DNA of 64,000 nt from Lacrimispora amygdalina (GTDB lineage: Bacteria > Bacillota > Clostridia > Lachnospirales > Lachnospiraceae): positions 169,750-233,749 of the forward strand of contig NZ_OAOF01000007.1 of the NCBI RefSeq assembly GCF_900205965.1. Direction: 5' to 3'. Shown in pieces: positions 8,398 through 17,421 of the stretch; position 1 is the stretch's first letter, and each line of letters begins with the position of its first letter. Below the pieces are notes generated by a model that was not told the origin of the DNA, did not search any database, and worked only from the letters and a program-made list of their open reading frames with translations. The position numbers and the translations under genes are program-made.

Positions 8398-9279
8398 ATG
8401 ATATACTCGTTAAAGAATGAACGGCTGGAAGTGGGTTTCACCTCCCTGGGAGGTGCGCTTACATCGATTAAGAACGAAGCAGGTACGGAGTACTTATGGC
8501 AGGGAGATCCTGAGTACTGGAGCGGGCAGGCGCCTGTTCTGTTCCCCATCTGCGGCAGCTTAAGAGACAACAGGGCGGTCACAAAAGATGGGAAAGAGAT
8601 TCAGATGCCAAGACATGGGATTGTCCGCAGGGAAGAATTTAAGCTGGAGTCAGAAAAAGAGAACAGTATTTGTTTTTCCATTTCAGAAAATGAAGAGATG
8701 ATGGAAAAATATCCTTATCCCTTTACTCTCACCATGGAATACAGGCTGGAAGGGGACAGCATTCATGTGACATATGGGGTAACGAATACAGGGACAGAGG
8801 ATATGCCTTTCTTTATCGGAGGTCATCCGGCATTTAACTGTCCTCTTTTACCAACAGAAAATTATGAGGATTATCAGGTGATCTTTGAGGTCAATGAAGA
8901 GAAGACTGCACCCACACCGGACTTAAAGACCGGGCTGGTTGACATGGGACACAGGAAAGAGATTGCCTTTGACGGTACCGTCCTTCCTCTCACCCATTCC
9001 CTTTTCTATGAAGACGGAATTATATTTGACCGGCTGAAATCGAAAAAAGTAACACTCTGTCACAATGAAACCGGACATGGAGTAGAGCTTAAGATGGGGT
9101 CATTCTCCTATCTTGTAATCTGGTCAGCTGCCAACGACGGACCGTTTCTTGCTTTAGAACCATGGACCGGGCTGTCCACCTGCAGTGACGAGAATGATGT
9201 ATTTGAAGAGAAACGAAATGCAGCAATTGTAAAGCCAGGGGAAGAAAAACGGCTGAGCTATATTATAACAATCCTATAA
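8398..9279 (+). CDS. Aldose 1-epimerase (galactose mutarotase)-like protein
   Basis: 293 residues of the aldose-epimerase beta-sandwich family, similar in style to the LacX branch found in tagatose pathways. Key features are the FPICGSLRDN strand, the GGHPAFNCPL loop with the conserved His, and the ALEPWTGLSTCSDEN segment near the end. It would interconvert alpha and beta anomers, making the incoming sugar usable by the downstream enzymes. The ATG at 8398 is chosen because a GGGGG purine run sits seven bases upstream; the in-frame TTG at 8392 would touch that run. It overlaps the PfkB operon tightly (3-base gap). Confidence 0.85.
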   Translation: MIYSLKNERLEVGFTSLGGALTSIKNEAGTEYLWQGDPEYWSGQAPVLFPICGSLRDNRAVTKDGKEIQMPRHGIVRREEFKLESEKENSICFSISENEEMMEKYPYPFTLTMEYRLEGDSIHVTYGVTNTGTEDMPFFIGGHPAFNCPLLPTENYEDYQVIFEVNEEKTAPTPDLKTGLVDMGHRKEIAFDGTVLPLTHSLFYEDGIIFDRLKSKKVTLCHNETGHGVELKMGSFSYLVIWSAANDGPFLALEPWTGLSTCSDENDVFEEKRNAAIVKPGEEKRLSYIITIL

Positions 9280-9293
9280 AAGAGAAGGAGAAT

Positions 9294-10307
9294 ATGACAA
9301 TGAAAGAATCTGTAAATCCGGCATTGGTGCCAAAAGTGAAGTTATACACAGGAGAGGAAATTCCCTGTGTGGGTATGGGAACCTTCGGTTCCGACCGTTT
9401 TACTCCAGATGAAGTATCCGCGGCTGTTGGGGGAGCGATCCGCTGTGGATACCGCATGTTTGACTGTGCGGCATGCTATGGAAATGAAGATCAGATCGGC
9501 GAAGTATTCCAGCAGGCATTTGCAGAGGGTGTAGTGGAAAGAAAAGACCTCTTCATTATGACAAAGGTATGGAACGACATGCACGAGAGGGTAGAGGAAT
9601 CCTGCTTAAAGAGCATTGCAGACTTACAGTGTGATTATATGGATATGTTCTTTATTCACTGGCCATTTCCAAATTATCATGCACCTCACTGTGACGTAGA
9701 TTCCCGCAATCCGGATTCCAGACCATTTTCTCCGGATGAATTTTTAAGAACCTACCGTCAGTGTGAGGAACTGGTGAAAAAAGGACTGATCCGCAATATC
9801 GGTATTTCCAACATGACCATTCCAAAGCTGAAAGCAGTTCTTCCTCACATGAACATTATGCCTGCAGCCTGTGAGATGGAGCTTCACCCCTGTTTCCAGC
9901 AGCAGGAGCTGTTTGATTATCTGGTTGCTCATAAGATCCAGCCAATCGGTTTCATGCCATTAGGCTCTCCGCAGAGACCGGAAAGAGATATGTGTCCGGA
10001 GGATGTGGCAGATTTACAGACACCGGAAATGAAGGAAATTGCAGCAGCTCACGGCGTTCATCCTGCTGTTATCGCTCTTAAATGGGCCCGCCAGAGAGGA
10101 CAGATTCCCATTCCCTTCTCCATTCATGAGATGGAATACGTAAGCAACTTAAAAGCAATGACAGAAGATCCGCTTACGGCAGAGGAGATGAGCCGGATCG
10201 CAACCTTAGAGAGGAACAACCGTCTGGTGAAAGGCCAGGTATTCCTTTGGGAAGGCGCGAATGACTGGCATGATCTCTGGGATGAGGATGGCGTGATTGT
10301 AAAATAA
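9294..10307 (+). CDS. Aldo/keto reductase
   Basis: 337 residues with the AKR (alpha/beta)8 catalytic tetrad: Asp and Tyr in FDCAACYGNE, Lys in MTKVWN, His in FFIHWPF. The fold closes with a C-terminal loop (GQVFLWEGANDWHDLWDEDG) often seen in sugar/polyol AKRs. AAGGAG precedes the ATG at 9294; a second ATG two codons later is also usable. Last gene of the aldolase operon, it probably interconverts an aldose or ketose with its polyol using NAD(P)H, complementing the zinc dehydrogenase. The tryptophan/asparagine-rich tail is a notable extension. Confidence 0.9.
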   Translation: MTMKESVNPALVPKVKLYTGEEIPCVGMGTFGSDRFTPDEVSAAVGGAIRCGYRMFDCAACYGNEDQIGEVFQQAFAEGVVERKDLFIMTKVWNDMHERVEESCLKSIADLQCDYMDMFFIHWPFPNYHAPHCDVDSRNPDSRPFSPDEFLRTYRQCEELVKKGLIRNIGISNMTIPKLKAVLPHMNIMPAACEMELHPCFQQQELFDYLVAHKIQPIGFMPLGSPQRPERDMCPEDVADLQTPEMKEIAAAHGVHPAVIALKWARQRGQIPIPFSIHEMEYVSNLKAMTEDPLTAEEMSRIATLERNNRLVKGQVFLWEGANDWHDLWDEDGVIVK

Positions 10308-10325
10308 CCAGGTACCAGCGAAACA

Positions 10326-10369
10326 GCCGGAATTTTTGGAGCACAGCAGATTACTTCAGAAATTCCGGC
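10326..10369 (+). terminator. Hairpin after the catabolic operon
   Basis: GCCGGAATTT (10326-10335) and AAATTCCGGC (10360-10369) form a perfect 10-bp stem; a T-containing stretch (CTTATTAAT) follows but no strong T run. Likely partial terminator between the enzyme operon and the sensor/transport genes. Confidence 0.5.
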
Positions 10370-10443
10370 CTTATTAATATTTTCTTTGCTGGAAACTGCG
10401 CATACTTACTGTAACACTTAATGAGATTTGAGGGGATCATACT

Positions 10444-12036
10444 ATGTATAAGGTATTGTTGGTTGATGATGAAATTCTCATACGAGAGAGGATTTCTCAA
10501 AGAATACCATGGGGATCACTGGGTTACGAACTGGCAGGGACATGTGAAAACGGGAAGGAGGCCATCGGCTTTATGGAGAAGGAACCGGTAGACCTTGTGC
10601 TTACCGATATCTGCATGCCCTATGTCGATGGTCTTGAACTTGCAAAGTATTTATATGAAAACAGGAAAAGTACAAAAGCAGTAATTATAACGGGATACGA
10701 TGAATTTGAATATGCAAAAAGAGCGGTGGAATATCGTGTGCTTTCTTATGTATTGAAACCGGTAACTGCGGTGGAACTGATTGAAAAGCTGAAGGACGCA
10801 AAAAAAATCCTGGATGGGGAAGCGGAAAATTTAAAAGTCAGATCGTATTACGAAGGAAGCTATCCCTTATTAAAAAACCAGTTTCTGCTTCAGCTGGGAC
10901 AGGGGCGGATCCACGAAGACCAGATTGGGGATAAACTAAAGGAGTTTCACATTGATTTTACGGGGGAATGCTATTGTGCAGCAATTCTGTGCCTGCGGGA
11001 GCAAACGGAAAAAAAGGAATTGTCTTTGATGGCGGGTTTAATTCGGAAGGAATGGACCGAAGATGTGCTTGTGACGGAAGAGGATGACGGCCAGATACTT
11101 CTTTATGTGAAGAAGAAAAACAGCTCTCAGATGAAAAAGGAGATGGCAGTGATCTGCAATGAGTCAGCAGACAGAATCCTGCAAAAGACAGGCAAAACCA
11201 TATACTGTCTGGTCGGCACCTGTGTTTTTAATTTAAACGGGCTCAGTTTCTCCTATGAAAAAGCCATGGAGATGAAGGAATATCTTTATCTGGAGAGGGA
11301 GCCTGGAATCTATGAGTGGGACAGCTTCCAGAAATACAGGCTGGGTGCCCATGGAATACTAAATGAAGGGGAACGGGAGAAACGGATTGTCCTGGCAGTC
11401 AGAAGCAATCTTAAAGAGGAGATAAAAACGGAGCTTATTCATATCAGGGAAGAATGCAGAACCAACTGGGTAACAAAAAACAAAGTTGTAGTGATTTATC
11501 AGAGTCTGATTCTTGCAGTTATGAATTTCCTGGAGCGGCTGAATCTTGTAGAAGACGAATTTTTCTTAAAAGAACAGGAGATCATTTCAGGACTTTTTGG
11601 CTGTACCTACCTTTCACAGATGGAGGAAAGGGTGCTGGATTTCTTTCATACTGCACTGGAACTGGTGAACAGCAACAGAGGCAGTTACGGAGAGCATCAG
11701 GCGGTGGCAGCACTGGAATACATTAACACCCATTATTCCGACTGCAGTCTGTCCCTTCAGGAGATCTGTACAAAGCTGGCTATCAGTGTCAGCTATTTCA
11801 GCTCTGCTTTTAAAAATTATACGGGTATGACTTTTGTAGAAGCACTGACGAAAAAAAGGATGGAAAAAGCCATGGAGCTTTTGGAGAATACAAATTTAAA
11901 GACTTACCAGGTTGCAGAGAAATGCGGATACAACGATGCCAACTATTTCAGTGCGATTTTTAAAAAGGCTACGGAAAAAACGCCAAAAGAATATGCGGGT
12001 TTAAGAAAGAACCGAAAAGGCACCTATGAGAATTGA
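10444..12036 (+). CDS. YesN-type response regulator (receiver + AraC DNA-binding domain)
   Basis: 530 residues. Receiver domain at 1-120 with phospho-acceptor Asp55 (TDICMP) and the KPV lysine; a long linker/helical region (about 130-410); and an AraC-type double helix-turn-helix at about 425-525 (ISVSYFSSAFKNYTG and VAEKCGYNDANYFSAIFKK). This is the YesN architecture of Firmicutes sugar-responsive systems. It overlaps the following kinase gene by 11 bases. By position it should activate the sugar-binding/ABC import genes downstream and possibly the catabolic operon upstream. Confidence 0.92.
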   Translation: MYKVLLVDDEILIRERISQRIPWGSLGYELAGTCENGKEAIGFMEKEPVDLVLTDICMPYVDGLELAKYLYENRKSTKAVIITGYDEFEYAKRAVEYRVLSYVLKPVTAVELIEKLKDAKKILDGEAENLKVRSYYEGSYPLLKNQFLLQLGQGRIHEDQIGDKLKEFHIDFTGECYCAAILCLREQTEKKELSLMAGLIRKEWTEDVLVTEEDDGQILLYVKKKNSSQMKKEMAVICNESADRILQKTGKTIYCLVGTCVFNLNGLSFSYEKAMEMKEYLYLEREPGIYEWDSFQKYRLGAHGILNEGEREKRIVLAVRSNLKEEIKTELIHIREECRTNWVTKNKVVVIYQSLILAVMNFLERLNLVEDEFFLKEQEIISGLFGCTYLSQMEERVLDFFHTALELVNSNRGSYGEHQAVAALEYINTHYSDCSLSLQEICTKLAISVSYFSSAFKNYTGMTFVEALTKKRMEKAMELLENTNLKTYQVAEKCGYNDANYFSAIFKKATEKTPKEYAGLRKNRKGTYEN

Positions 12037-13792
12037 AGTCAGGTTTAAAAGCATACGGACCAATATGATCATATATTTTTCCCTCCTGGTTCTTTTAACC
12101 GTAATTGTGTTCCTGTTTTTTTCCATACGGTTTACCAAAAGCAATCTCATGGATAATTCGGAGGAAAACAGCAGCCAGCTGATCGAACAGGTCAATTTCA
12201 ACATTGAAAATTACATTGACTACATGGAAAATATCTCCCAGGTTATTATGAATAACCGGGATATAACCGGATATCTGTTTGATGATGAAAAGGAAACGGG
12301 AGAGAACTTAAAGGATGCATTTCAGACCATCCTTCACGCAAGGAAGGATATCTATAACATAGCTGTCCTGGGAAATAATGGCAGATATTTTATCAATAAC
12401 GGAAGCGACAGCTTAAATTTACGGGCACGGCTTAAGGACAAGGAATGGTATCAGGATGCAAAAATGGCGGAAAGCAAAATTCTTATTTCCTCCTCACACG
12501 TGCAGAACCTGGTAAAAAACGATTATAAATGGGTGGTAACTCTAAGCAGGGGAATCCCCAATCCGGCAAACGGCCGTGTGGAGGGGCTTCTGGTCATTGA
12601 TTTAAATTATGACGTCATCAATGATCTGTGTGAATCCATCAGTCTGGGAAATAAGGGGTATGTTTATATCCTTGACGCGAAGGGAGAAATTGTCTATCAC
12701 CCCCAGCAGCAGCTGATCTTAAGCGGGGTAAAAAAGGAGCTTTTAAAAGAAGTATCAGACAGCAAAACCAGTCTCTCCCACACCGATGAAAACAATGAAA
12801 ATAAGATCTATACACCCTTTCATTCAAAAAAAACAGGCTGGACGATTGTGGGTGTGGTTTATACCTCAGAGCTGGCTGGCAACGAATCTGCCATGAAAAC
12901 CACGTACAGTGCGGCAGCGTTCGTTCTGATACTGCTGGCAAGTCTGTTTGCAGTGATTCTGTCGGCTAAAATTACGGAGCCAATCAAGCAGCTTCAGGCT
13001 GCCATGAAGGAGGTGCAGGAGGGGAAGTTTAAACCGGTCAGCATTGAAGCAGCAGGAGATGATGAGATCTCCAGTCTGACACGTTCCTTTAACCGTATGA
13101 CGGAACGGATTGACGAGCTGATGAAGAAAAACAGCAAGGAGCAGGCGGAAAAGAGAAAGAGTGAATTAAAAGCGCTGCAGTCACAGATTAATCCGCATTT
13201 CCTCTATAACACTCTGGATTCCATTATCTGGCTGATCGAAACGGAGGATTCGAACCAGGCCATAAAGATGACCTCTGTACTGGCCAGATTTTTCCGCCAG
13301 GCAATTGGCAATTCCAACATCTATGTGACTGTGTGGCAGGAGCTGGAATATACGAGAAATTATCTGCTGATCCAGCAGATGAGATATAAAGACAAGGTTG
13401 CATTTGATATCAGGGTTGATTTAGAAGTTATGGAGTGTGCCATTGTAAAACTGGTATTACAGCCTCTGGTGGAAAATGCACTGTATCACGGGCTGAAGTA
13501 CAAAAAAGAGCAGGGCAATATTCTTATCTGCGGGTACAGGCAGGGAGAAACTGTGATATTAAAGGTAATGGATGATGGCGCAGGGATGACGCAGGAGGCT
13601 CTGAGCAGAATTTTTCAGAAAAAAACCGATCAGAAGCATAACGGAGTAGGTATGAAGAATATTCAGGACCGCCTTAAGATGTATTACGGACCTGGCTGCG
13701 GCTTAAGTGTGGAAAGTAAGGAAGGGAAGGGGACTACCGTTACCATTACCATACCTTACCGGTTGATGGAGGATATGGATGAAGAAACATAA
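12026..13792 (+). CDS. YesM-type sensor histidine kinase
   Basis: 588 residues. N-terminal membrane segment (about 12-34), large extracytoplasmic dCache-like domain (about 35-290), second membrane segment (about 292-315), HAMP, and a His_kinase domain with phospho-acceptor His391 in QINPHFLYNTLD followed by a HATPase_c domain (LVENALYHGLK, GVGMKNIQDRL). These features define the LytS/YesM class that pairs with YesN. It is overlapped on both sides by the regulator and by a sugar-binding protein gene, so the three are co-translated. It probably senses extracellular sugar, directly or via that binding protein. Confidence 0.92.
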   Translation: MRIEVRFKSIRTNMIIYFSLLVLLTVIVFLFFSIRFTKSNLMDNSEENSSQLIEQVNFNIENYIDYMENISQVIMNNRDITGYLFDDEKETGENLKDAFQTILHARKDIYNIAVLGNNGRYFINNGSDSLNLRARLKDKEWYQDAKMAESKILISSSHVQNLVKNDYKWVVTLSRGIPNPANGRVEGLLVIDLNYDVINDLCESISLGNKGYVYILDAKGEIVYHPQQQLILSGVKKELLKEVSDSKTSLSHTDENNENKIYTPFHSKKTGWTIVGVVYTSELAGNESAMKTTYSAAAFVLILLASLFAVILSAKITEPIKQLQAAMKEVQEGKFKPVSIEAAGDDEISSLTRSFNRMTERIDELMKKNSKEQAEKRKSELKALQSQINPHFLYNTLDSIIWLIETEDSNQAIKMTSVLARFFRQAIGNSNIYVTVWQELEYTRNYLLIQQMRYKDKVAFDIRVDLEVMECAIVKLVLQPLVENALYHGLKYKKEQGNILICGYRQGETVILKVMDDGAGMTQEALSRIFQKKTDQKHNGVGMKNIQDRLKMYYGPGCGLSVESKEGKGTTVTITIPYRLMEDMDEET

Positions 13793-14753
13793 AAACGGAA
13801 TATTATTGATTCTTTTTTCTGCCCTGGCGGTTTTGTTTCTGTCTGCTGTTTTTCTTCTTGATGAACTGGGGGAGAAAAAAACGGTGAAAGTCGTCTTTAT
13901 ACCCAAGGTTCAGGACAAGACAAATGACTTCTGGATGTCCATGATATCCGGAGCCAAAAGTGCTGGAAAGGAGTATCAGGCGAACCTGGTGATTCTGGCT
14001 CCGGATGAGGAAAATGATTATGAAACCCAGAAAAAATACATTGAAGAGGCAGTGAAAATGAAGCCGGATGTGATCGCACTTGCACCCATACGGTACTCAG
14101 AAATGACGGACTGTGTAAAGCAGATAACAGATGCCGGAATTAAACTCATCCTCATAGATTCCAAGCTGGATAAAGATCTGGAGGAAACCTACATTGGTAC
14201 GGATAACAGAAACGCAGGGCTGCAGATGGGACAGAAGATGAAGGAATACGTGAATAAGGATACGAAGATTGCCGTGGTTTCCCATGTAAAAGGATCTTCC
14301 ACTGCCATAGAGCGGGAGGAAGGACTGAGGGAAGGTCTGGGAGAGGATCAAAACAGGATTCAGGCAGTTCTTTACAGTAATTCCGATTATAACCAGGCAT
14401 ACGAAGAAACCATAGAGCTTATGAAGACACATCCCGACATTACGCTGATCGCCGGTCTGAATCTATATTCCACAGTAGGGGTGGCCAGAGCCATTAAAGA
14501 GATGAATTTAAGCAGGAAGGTTCATGTGGTGGGTTTTGATAATGATATTGAAGGAATTCAGTATTTGGAAGAAGGGATTATTGATACCCTGATTGTACAG
14601 AAGCCTTTTAATATGGGATATATCGGGATTCAGACCGCGGTGGAAGCAGTGCGGGGGAAAAAGTCCCTTCAAAATATCTATTGCGAAACGGAGGTGATTA
14701 CTGCAGATAATATCTATACCGATGAGAATCAGAAGCTGCTCTTCCCCTTTTAA
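13779..14753 (+). CDS. Membrane-anchored periplasmic-type sugar-binding protein (sensor accessory)
   Basis: 324 residues. A single N-terminal hydrophobic segment (about 7-28) without a lipobox cysteine is followed by a Peripla_BP_4 (RbsB-like) domain (KVVFIPKVQDKTNDFW, the VIALAPIRYSEM hinge, VVGFDNDIEGIQYL). It starts inside the end of the kinase gene (14-base overlap). Being fused in translation with the sensor pair rather than with the permease suggests it presents ligand to the kinase. A close precedent is XylFII, which works with LytS in Clostridium beijerinckii xylose sensing. The importer has its own lipoprotein further downstream. Confidence 0.82.
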   Translation: MKKHKNGILLILFSALAVLFLSAVFLLDELGEKKTVKVVFIPKVQDKTNDFWMSMISGAKSAGKEYQANLVILAPDEENDYETQKKYIEEAVKMKPDVIALAPIRYSEMTDCVKQITDAGIKLILIDSKLDKDLEETYIGTDNRNAGLQMGQKMKEYVNKDTKIAVVSHVKGSSTAIEREEGLREGLGEDQNRIQAVLYSNSDYNQAYEETIELMKTHPDITLIAGLNLYSTVGVARAIKEMNLSRKVHVVGFDNDIEGIQYLEEGIIDTLIVQKPFNMGYIGIQTAVEAVRGKKSLQNIYCETEVITADNIYTDENQKLLFPF

Positions 14754-14813
14754 GAAAGTAAAATCTTCTTCTTTTTTTGTAAGATCCTCTATATTAGAAA
14801 ATTTCAATTCCGA

Positions 14814-14819
14814 TATAAT
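14814..14819 (+). promoter_or_regulatory. -10 box before the ABC importer genes
   Basis: Perfect TATAAT at 14814-14819, 64 bases before the RbsA-like start, with a poor -35 (ATATTA region). As with the catabolic operon, that fits an activator-dependent promoter, here probably YesN-controlled. Confidence 0.4.
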
Positions 14820-14877
14820 GGAATCATGAGAACAAAGCACATGGTTTAAAACAAAAAAAGAAGCGGAGAGTGAGAAT

Positions 14878-16401
14878 GTGGGCAGGGTTATGCTGAGAAT
14901 GAAGGGAATTGACAAGTCCTTTCCTGGTGTACATGCTTTGGATCACGTAGATCTGGAGGTAAAGGCAGGAGAGGTCCATGCGCTGATGGGGGAAAACGGA
15001 GCAGGAAAATCCACTCTGATGAAAATTCTTACAGGCATCTATTTAAAGGATTCCGGAACCATAGAATTCGAGGGACAGGAAGTGGATTTTTCCACACCCA
15101 AAAAGGCCCAGGAAGCCGGAATTGCCATTGTCCATCAGGAGCTGAATATGATGAATCACTTAACAGTGGCCCAGAATTTATTTATTGGCCGGGAAATGAT
15201 GAAGGGAGGATTCATCAGTGACTCCATGATGAATAAAGAAGCAGGTAAGCTGTTTGAGCGGCTGAATATTGACATCAACCCTTCGGAGGTGATGGGCAAT
15301 TTAACTGTGGGCCGGCAGCAGATGTGTGAAATAGCGAAAGCAATATCCAGAGAAGCCAGGCTGATTGTATTTGATGAGCCGTCTGCAGCGCTTACGGAAA
15401 CAGAGATTTTAGAGCTGTTTAAAATCATCCGGGATCTCCGGTCCAAAGGGATGGGCATCATCTACATATCCCACCGGATGGATGAAATTAAAGTGATCAC
15501 GGACCGGGTAACAGTTATGCGTGATGGTACGTATGTGGGTACATTGACAACCAAAGATTGTACAAAGGATGACATCATCAATATGATGGTGGGCCGGGTG
15601 ATTTACGAAGAGCCAAAGCAGGCGGCCAGTGTGAAAGGGAATGCTCCTGTGGTTTTAAAGGTGGAGCACTTAAGTGCCGGAAAAATGGTAAAGGATGTGA
15701 GCTTTGAGCTTAGAAAGGGAGAGATTCTGGGCTTTTCCGGATTAATGGGAGCAGGAAGAACAGAAACGGCCAGAGCAATATTCGGGGCGGATAAAAAAGA
15801 CGGTGGTGAGATCTTCATCAATGGCAGAAAAGCAGAGATAAAGTCTACGGAGGATGCGGTAAATCAGGGAATCGGATATTTATCCGAGGACCGGAAACGT
15901 TTTGGACTTGTGGTCTATAAGTCTGTTGCGGAAAACTCCACCATGGCTTCCCTCTCTTCCTTTATGAAGGGAATCTTCATCGATAAGAAAAAGGAGCACC
16001 GGCAGGCAGAACATTACGTTCATCTTTTAAATACCAGGACTCCGGGCGTGGATCAGCTGGTGGTGAATTTATCAGGAGGCAACCAGCAAAAGGTGGTAAT
16101 TGCCAAATGGCTGATCAGAAACTGCGATATCCTGATTTTTGACGAGCCTACAAGAGGAATTGACGTAGGTGCAAAAAGCGAGATCTATCATCTGATGAAT
16201 GACCTGGTAAAACAGGGAAAATCCATTATTATGATTTCGTCGGAGATGACAGAAATTCTGCGTATGAGTGACAGGGTCATGGTAATGTGCGAAGGACGCA
16301 TCACCGATGAAATCCCAATAGAAAAGGTGTCGCAGGAGCGGATCATGGCTGCAGCGACCATGAGAAATCAGGAGGGCAGCAATGGAAAAACTGAAAAATA
16401 A
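14878..16401 (+). CDS. Sugar ABC transporter, tandem ATPase subunit (RbsA/MglA type)
   Basis: 507 residues made of two fused ABC ATPase halves. The first has Walker A GENGAGKST and Walker B LIVFDEPSAAL with a degenerate signature (LTVGRQQM); the second has a degenerate Walker A (GLMGAGRTET) but a full signature NLSGGNQQK and Walker B ILIFDEPTRGID. This asymmetric pattern is normal for RbsA/MglA/XylG. It powers sugar import with the permease and lipoprotein that follow. A GTG start at 14878 with GGAG upstream is used here; ATG at 14890 is a possible alternative. Confidence 0.93.
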   Translation: MGRVMLRMKGIDKSFPGVHALDHVDLEVKAGEVHALMGENGAGKSTLMKILTGIYLKDSGTIEFEGQEVDFSTPKKAQEAGIAIVHQELNMMNHLTVAQNLFIGREMMKGGFISDSMMNKEAGKLFERLNIDINPSEVMGNLTVGRQQMCEIAKAISREARLIVFDEPSAALTETEILELFKIIRDLRSKGMGIIYISHRMDEIKVITDRVTVMRDGTYVGTLTTKDCTKDDIINMMVGRVIYEEPKQAASVKGNAPVVLKVEHLSAGKMVKDVSFELRKGEILGFSGLMGAGRTETARAIFGADKKDGGEIFINGRKAEIKSTEDAVNQGIGYLSEDRKRFGLVVYKSVAENSTMASLSSFMKGIFIDKKKEHRQAEHYVHLLNTRTPGVDQLVVNLSGGNQQKVVIAKWLIRNCDILIFDEPTRGIDVGAKSEIYHLMNDLVKQGKSIIMISSEMTEILRMSDRVMVMCEGRITDEIPIEKVSQERIMAAATMRNQEGSNGKTEK

Positions 16402-17368
16402 CCCGCTTATTAAGGCAATAGGAACCCAGAGGCTTGTGGCTTTGCTGGCTTTAATCGTAATCTACCTGGTGTTCGGAGTCATGAATCCCAGATTTGCAAC
16501 CTATAACACTATGGTAAATATCTTCGATGCGTCCTACTATATTGGCTTTATGGCAATCGGCATCTGCTTTGTAATCGCCACTGGAGGCATTGACTTGTCC
16601 ATCGGAACCGTGTTAACCATGTCAGGTCTGGTGGCAGGATACTTAAGTGTTAATATGGGACTTCCAATATGGCTTGTGATCATAATCTGCATCCTGATCG
16701 GAACCGCATTCGGAATTATAAACGGTTTATTAGTTGCAAAGCTTGGGCTTCCGCCCTTCATTGCAACACTTGGAACCATGATGCTGTCCAAAGGAATCGG
16801 CTCCATCATTACAGGCGCCCAGTCAGTCACCTGGAAATCAGGTTCTGATCCGGAAGGCTGGTACCGCGCCATATTCAAAATCAAAACGGAGAGCGGACTT
16901 TTAATTCCAACCGGATTTCTGTTTCTGATTGCGGCGGCGATTGTCATGGCAGTGGTAATGAACAAAACCAAAACCGGCCGCTATATCTTATCACTTGGAA
17001 GCAACAAAGAGGCAACCCGGTTATCCGGTGTAAATGTGGATAAATATTTAATCATTGCTTATGTCATCAGCGGTACATTTGCAGGCATTGCAGGTCTTGC
17101 CTACTCTACAATCTATTCCACACTGCTGCCGGGAGGCGGGGCCGGATTTGAGATGGATGCCATAGCAGGTGTAGTAATCGGCGGAACTTCCATGTCAGGC
17201 GGAATCGGAACCATAGCAGGAACCATGATTGGTGTATTTATTATTTCCGTATTAAAGACCGGGCTTCCATTTGTGGGACTTCAGACCCACTATCAGCAGG
17301 TTGCTACCGGACTGGTAATCATCGTAGCCGTATTTGCCGATGTTTACCGAAACAGGAGAAAGAACTGA
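16382..17368 (+). CDS. Sugar ABC transporter permease (RbsC type)
   Basis: 328 residues with 8-10 predicted membrane helices and the BPD_transp_2 signature region (ATGGIDLSIGTVLTMSG, the GLLVAKLGLPPFIATLG loop and the EAM-like GVNVDKYLIIAYVISG segment). It overlaps the ATPase gene by 20 bases with GGAGG before its ATG, so the two subunits are made together. As in ribose systems a homodimer of this single permease would form the channel. Length and helix count are normal; no truncation. Confidence 0.93.
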   Translation: MEKLKNNPLIKAIGTQRLVALLALIVIYLVFGVMNPRFATYNTMVNIFDASYYIGFMAIGICFVIATGGIDLSIGTVLTMSGLVAGYLSVNMGLPIWLVIIICILIGTAFGIINGLLVAKLGLPPFIATLGTMMLSKGIGSIITGAQSVTWKSGSDPEGWYRAIFKIKTESGLLIPTGFLFLIAAAIVMAVVMNKTKTGRYILSLGSNKEATRLSGVNVDKYLIIAYVISGTFAGIAGLAYSTIYSTLLPGGGAGFEMDAIAGVVIGGTSMSGGIGTIAGTMIGVFIISVLKTGLPFVGLQTHYQQVATGLVIIVAVFADVYRNRRKN

Positions 17369-17421
17369 GCGCAGTGTAATTCGTAAGAAATTACATAGAA
17401 AAAAATCAGGAGGAAGCAATA

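Noticed and set aside
14508..14915. Minus-strand 135-residue frame between binding protein and RbsA-like gene
   Set aside because: Covers the -10 box and starts of real plus-strand genes; no ribosome site or family.
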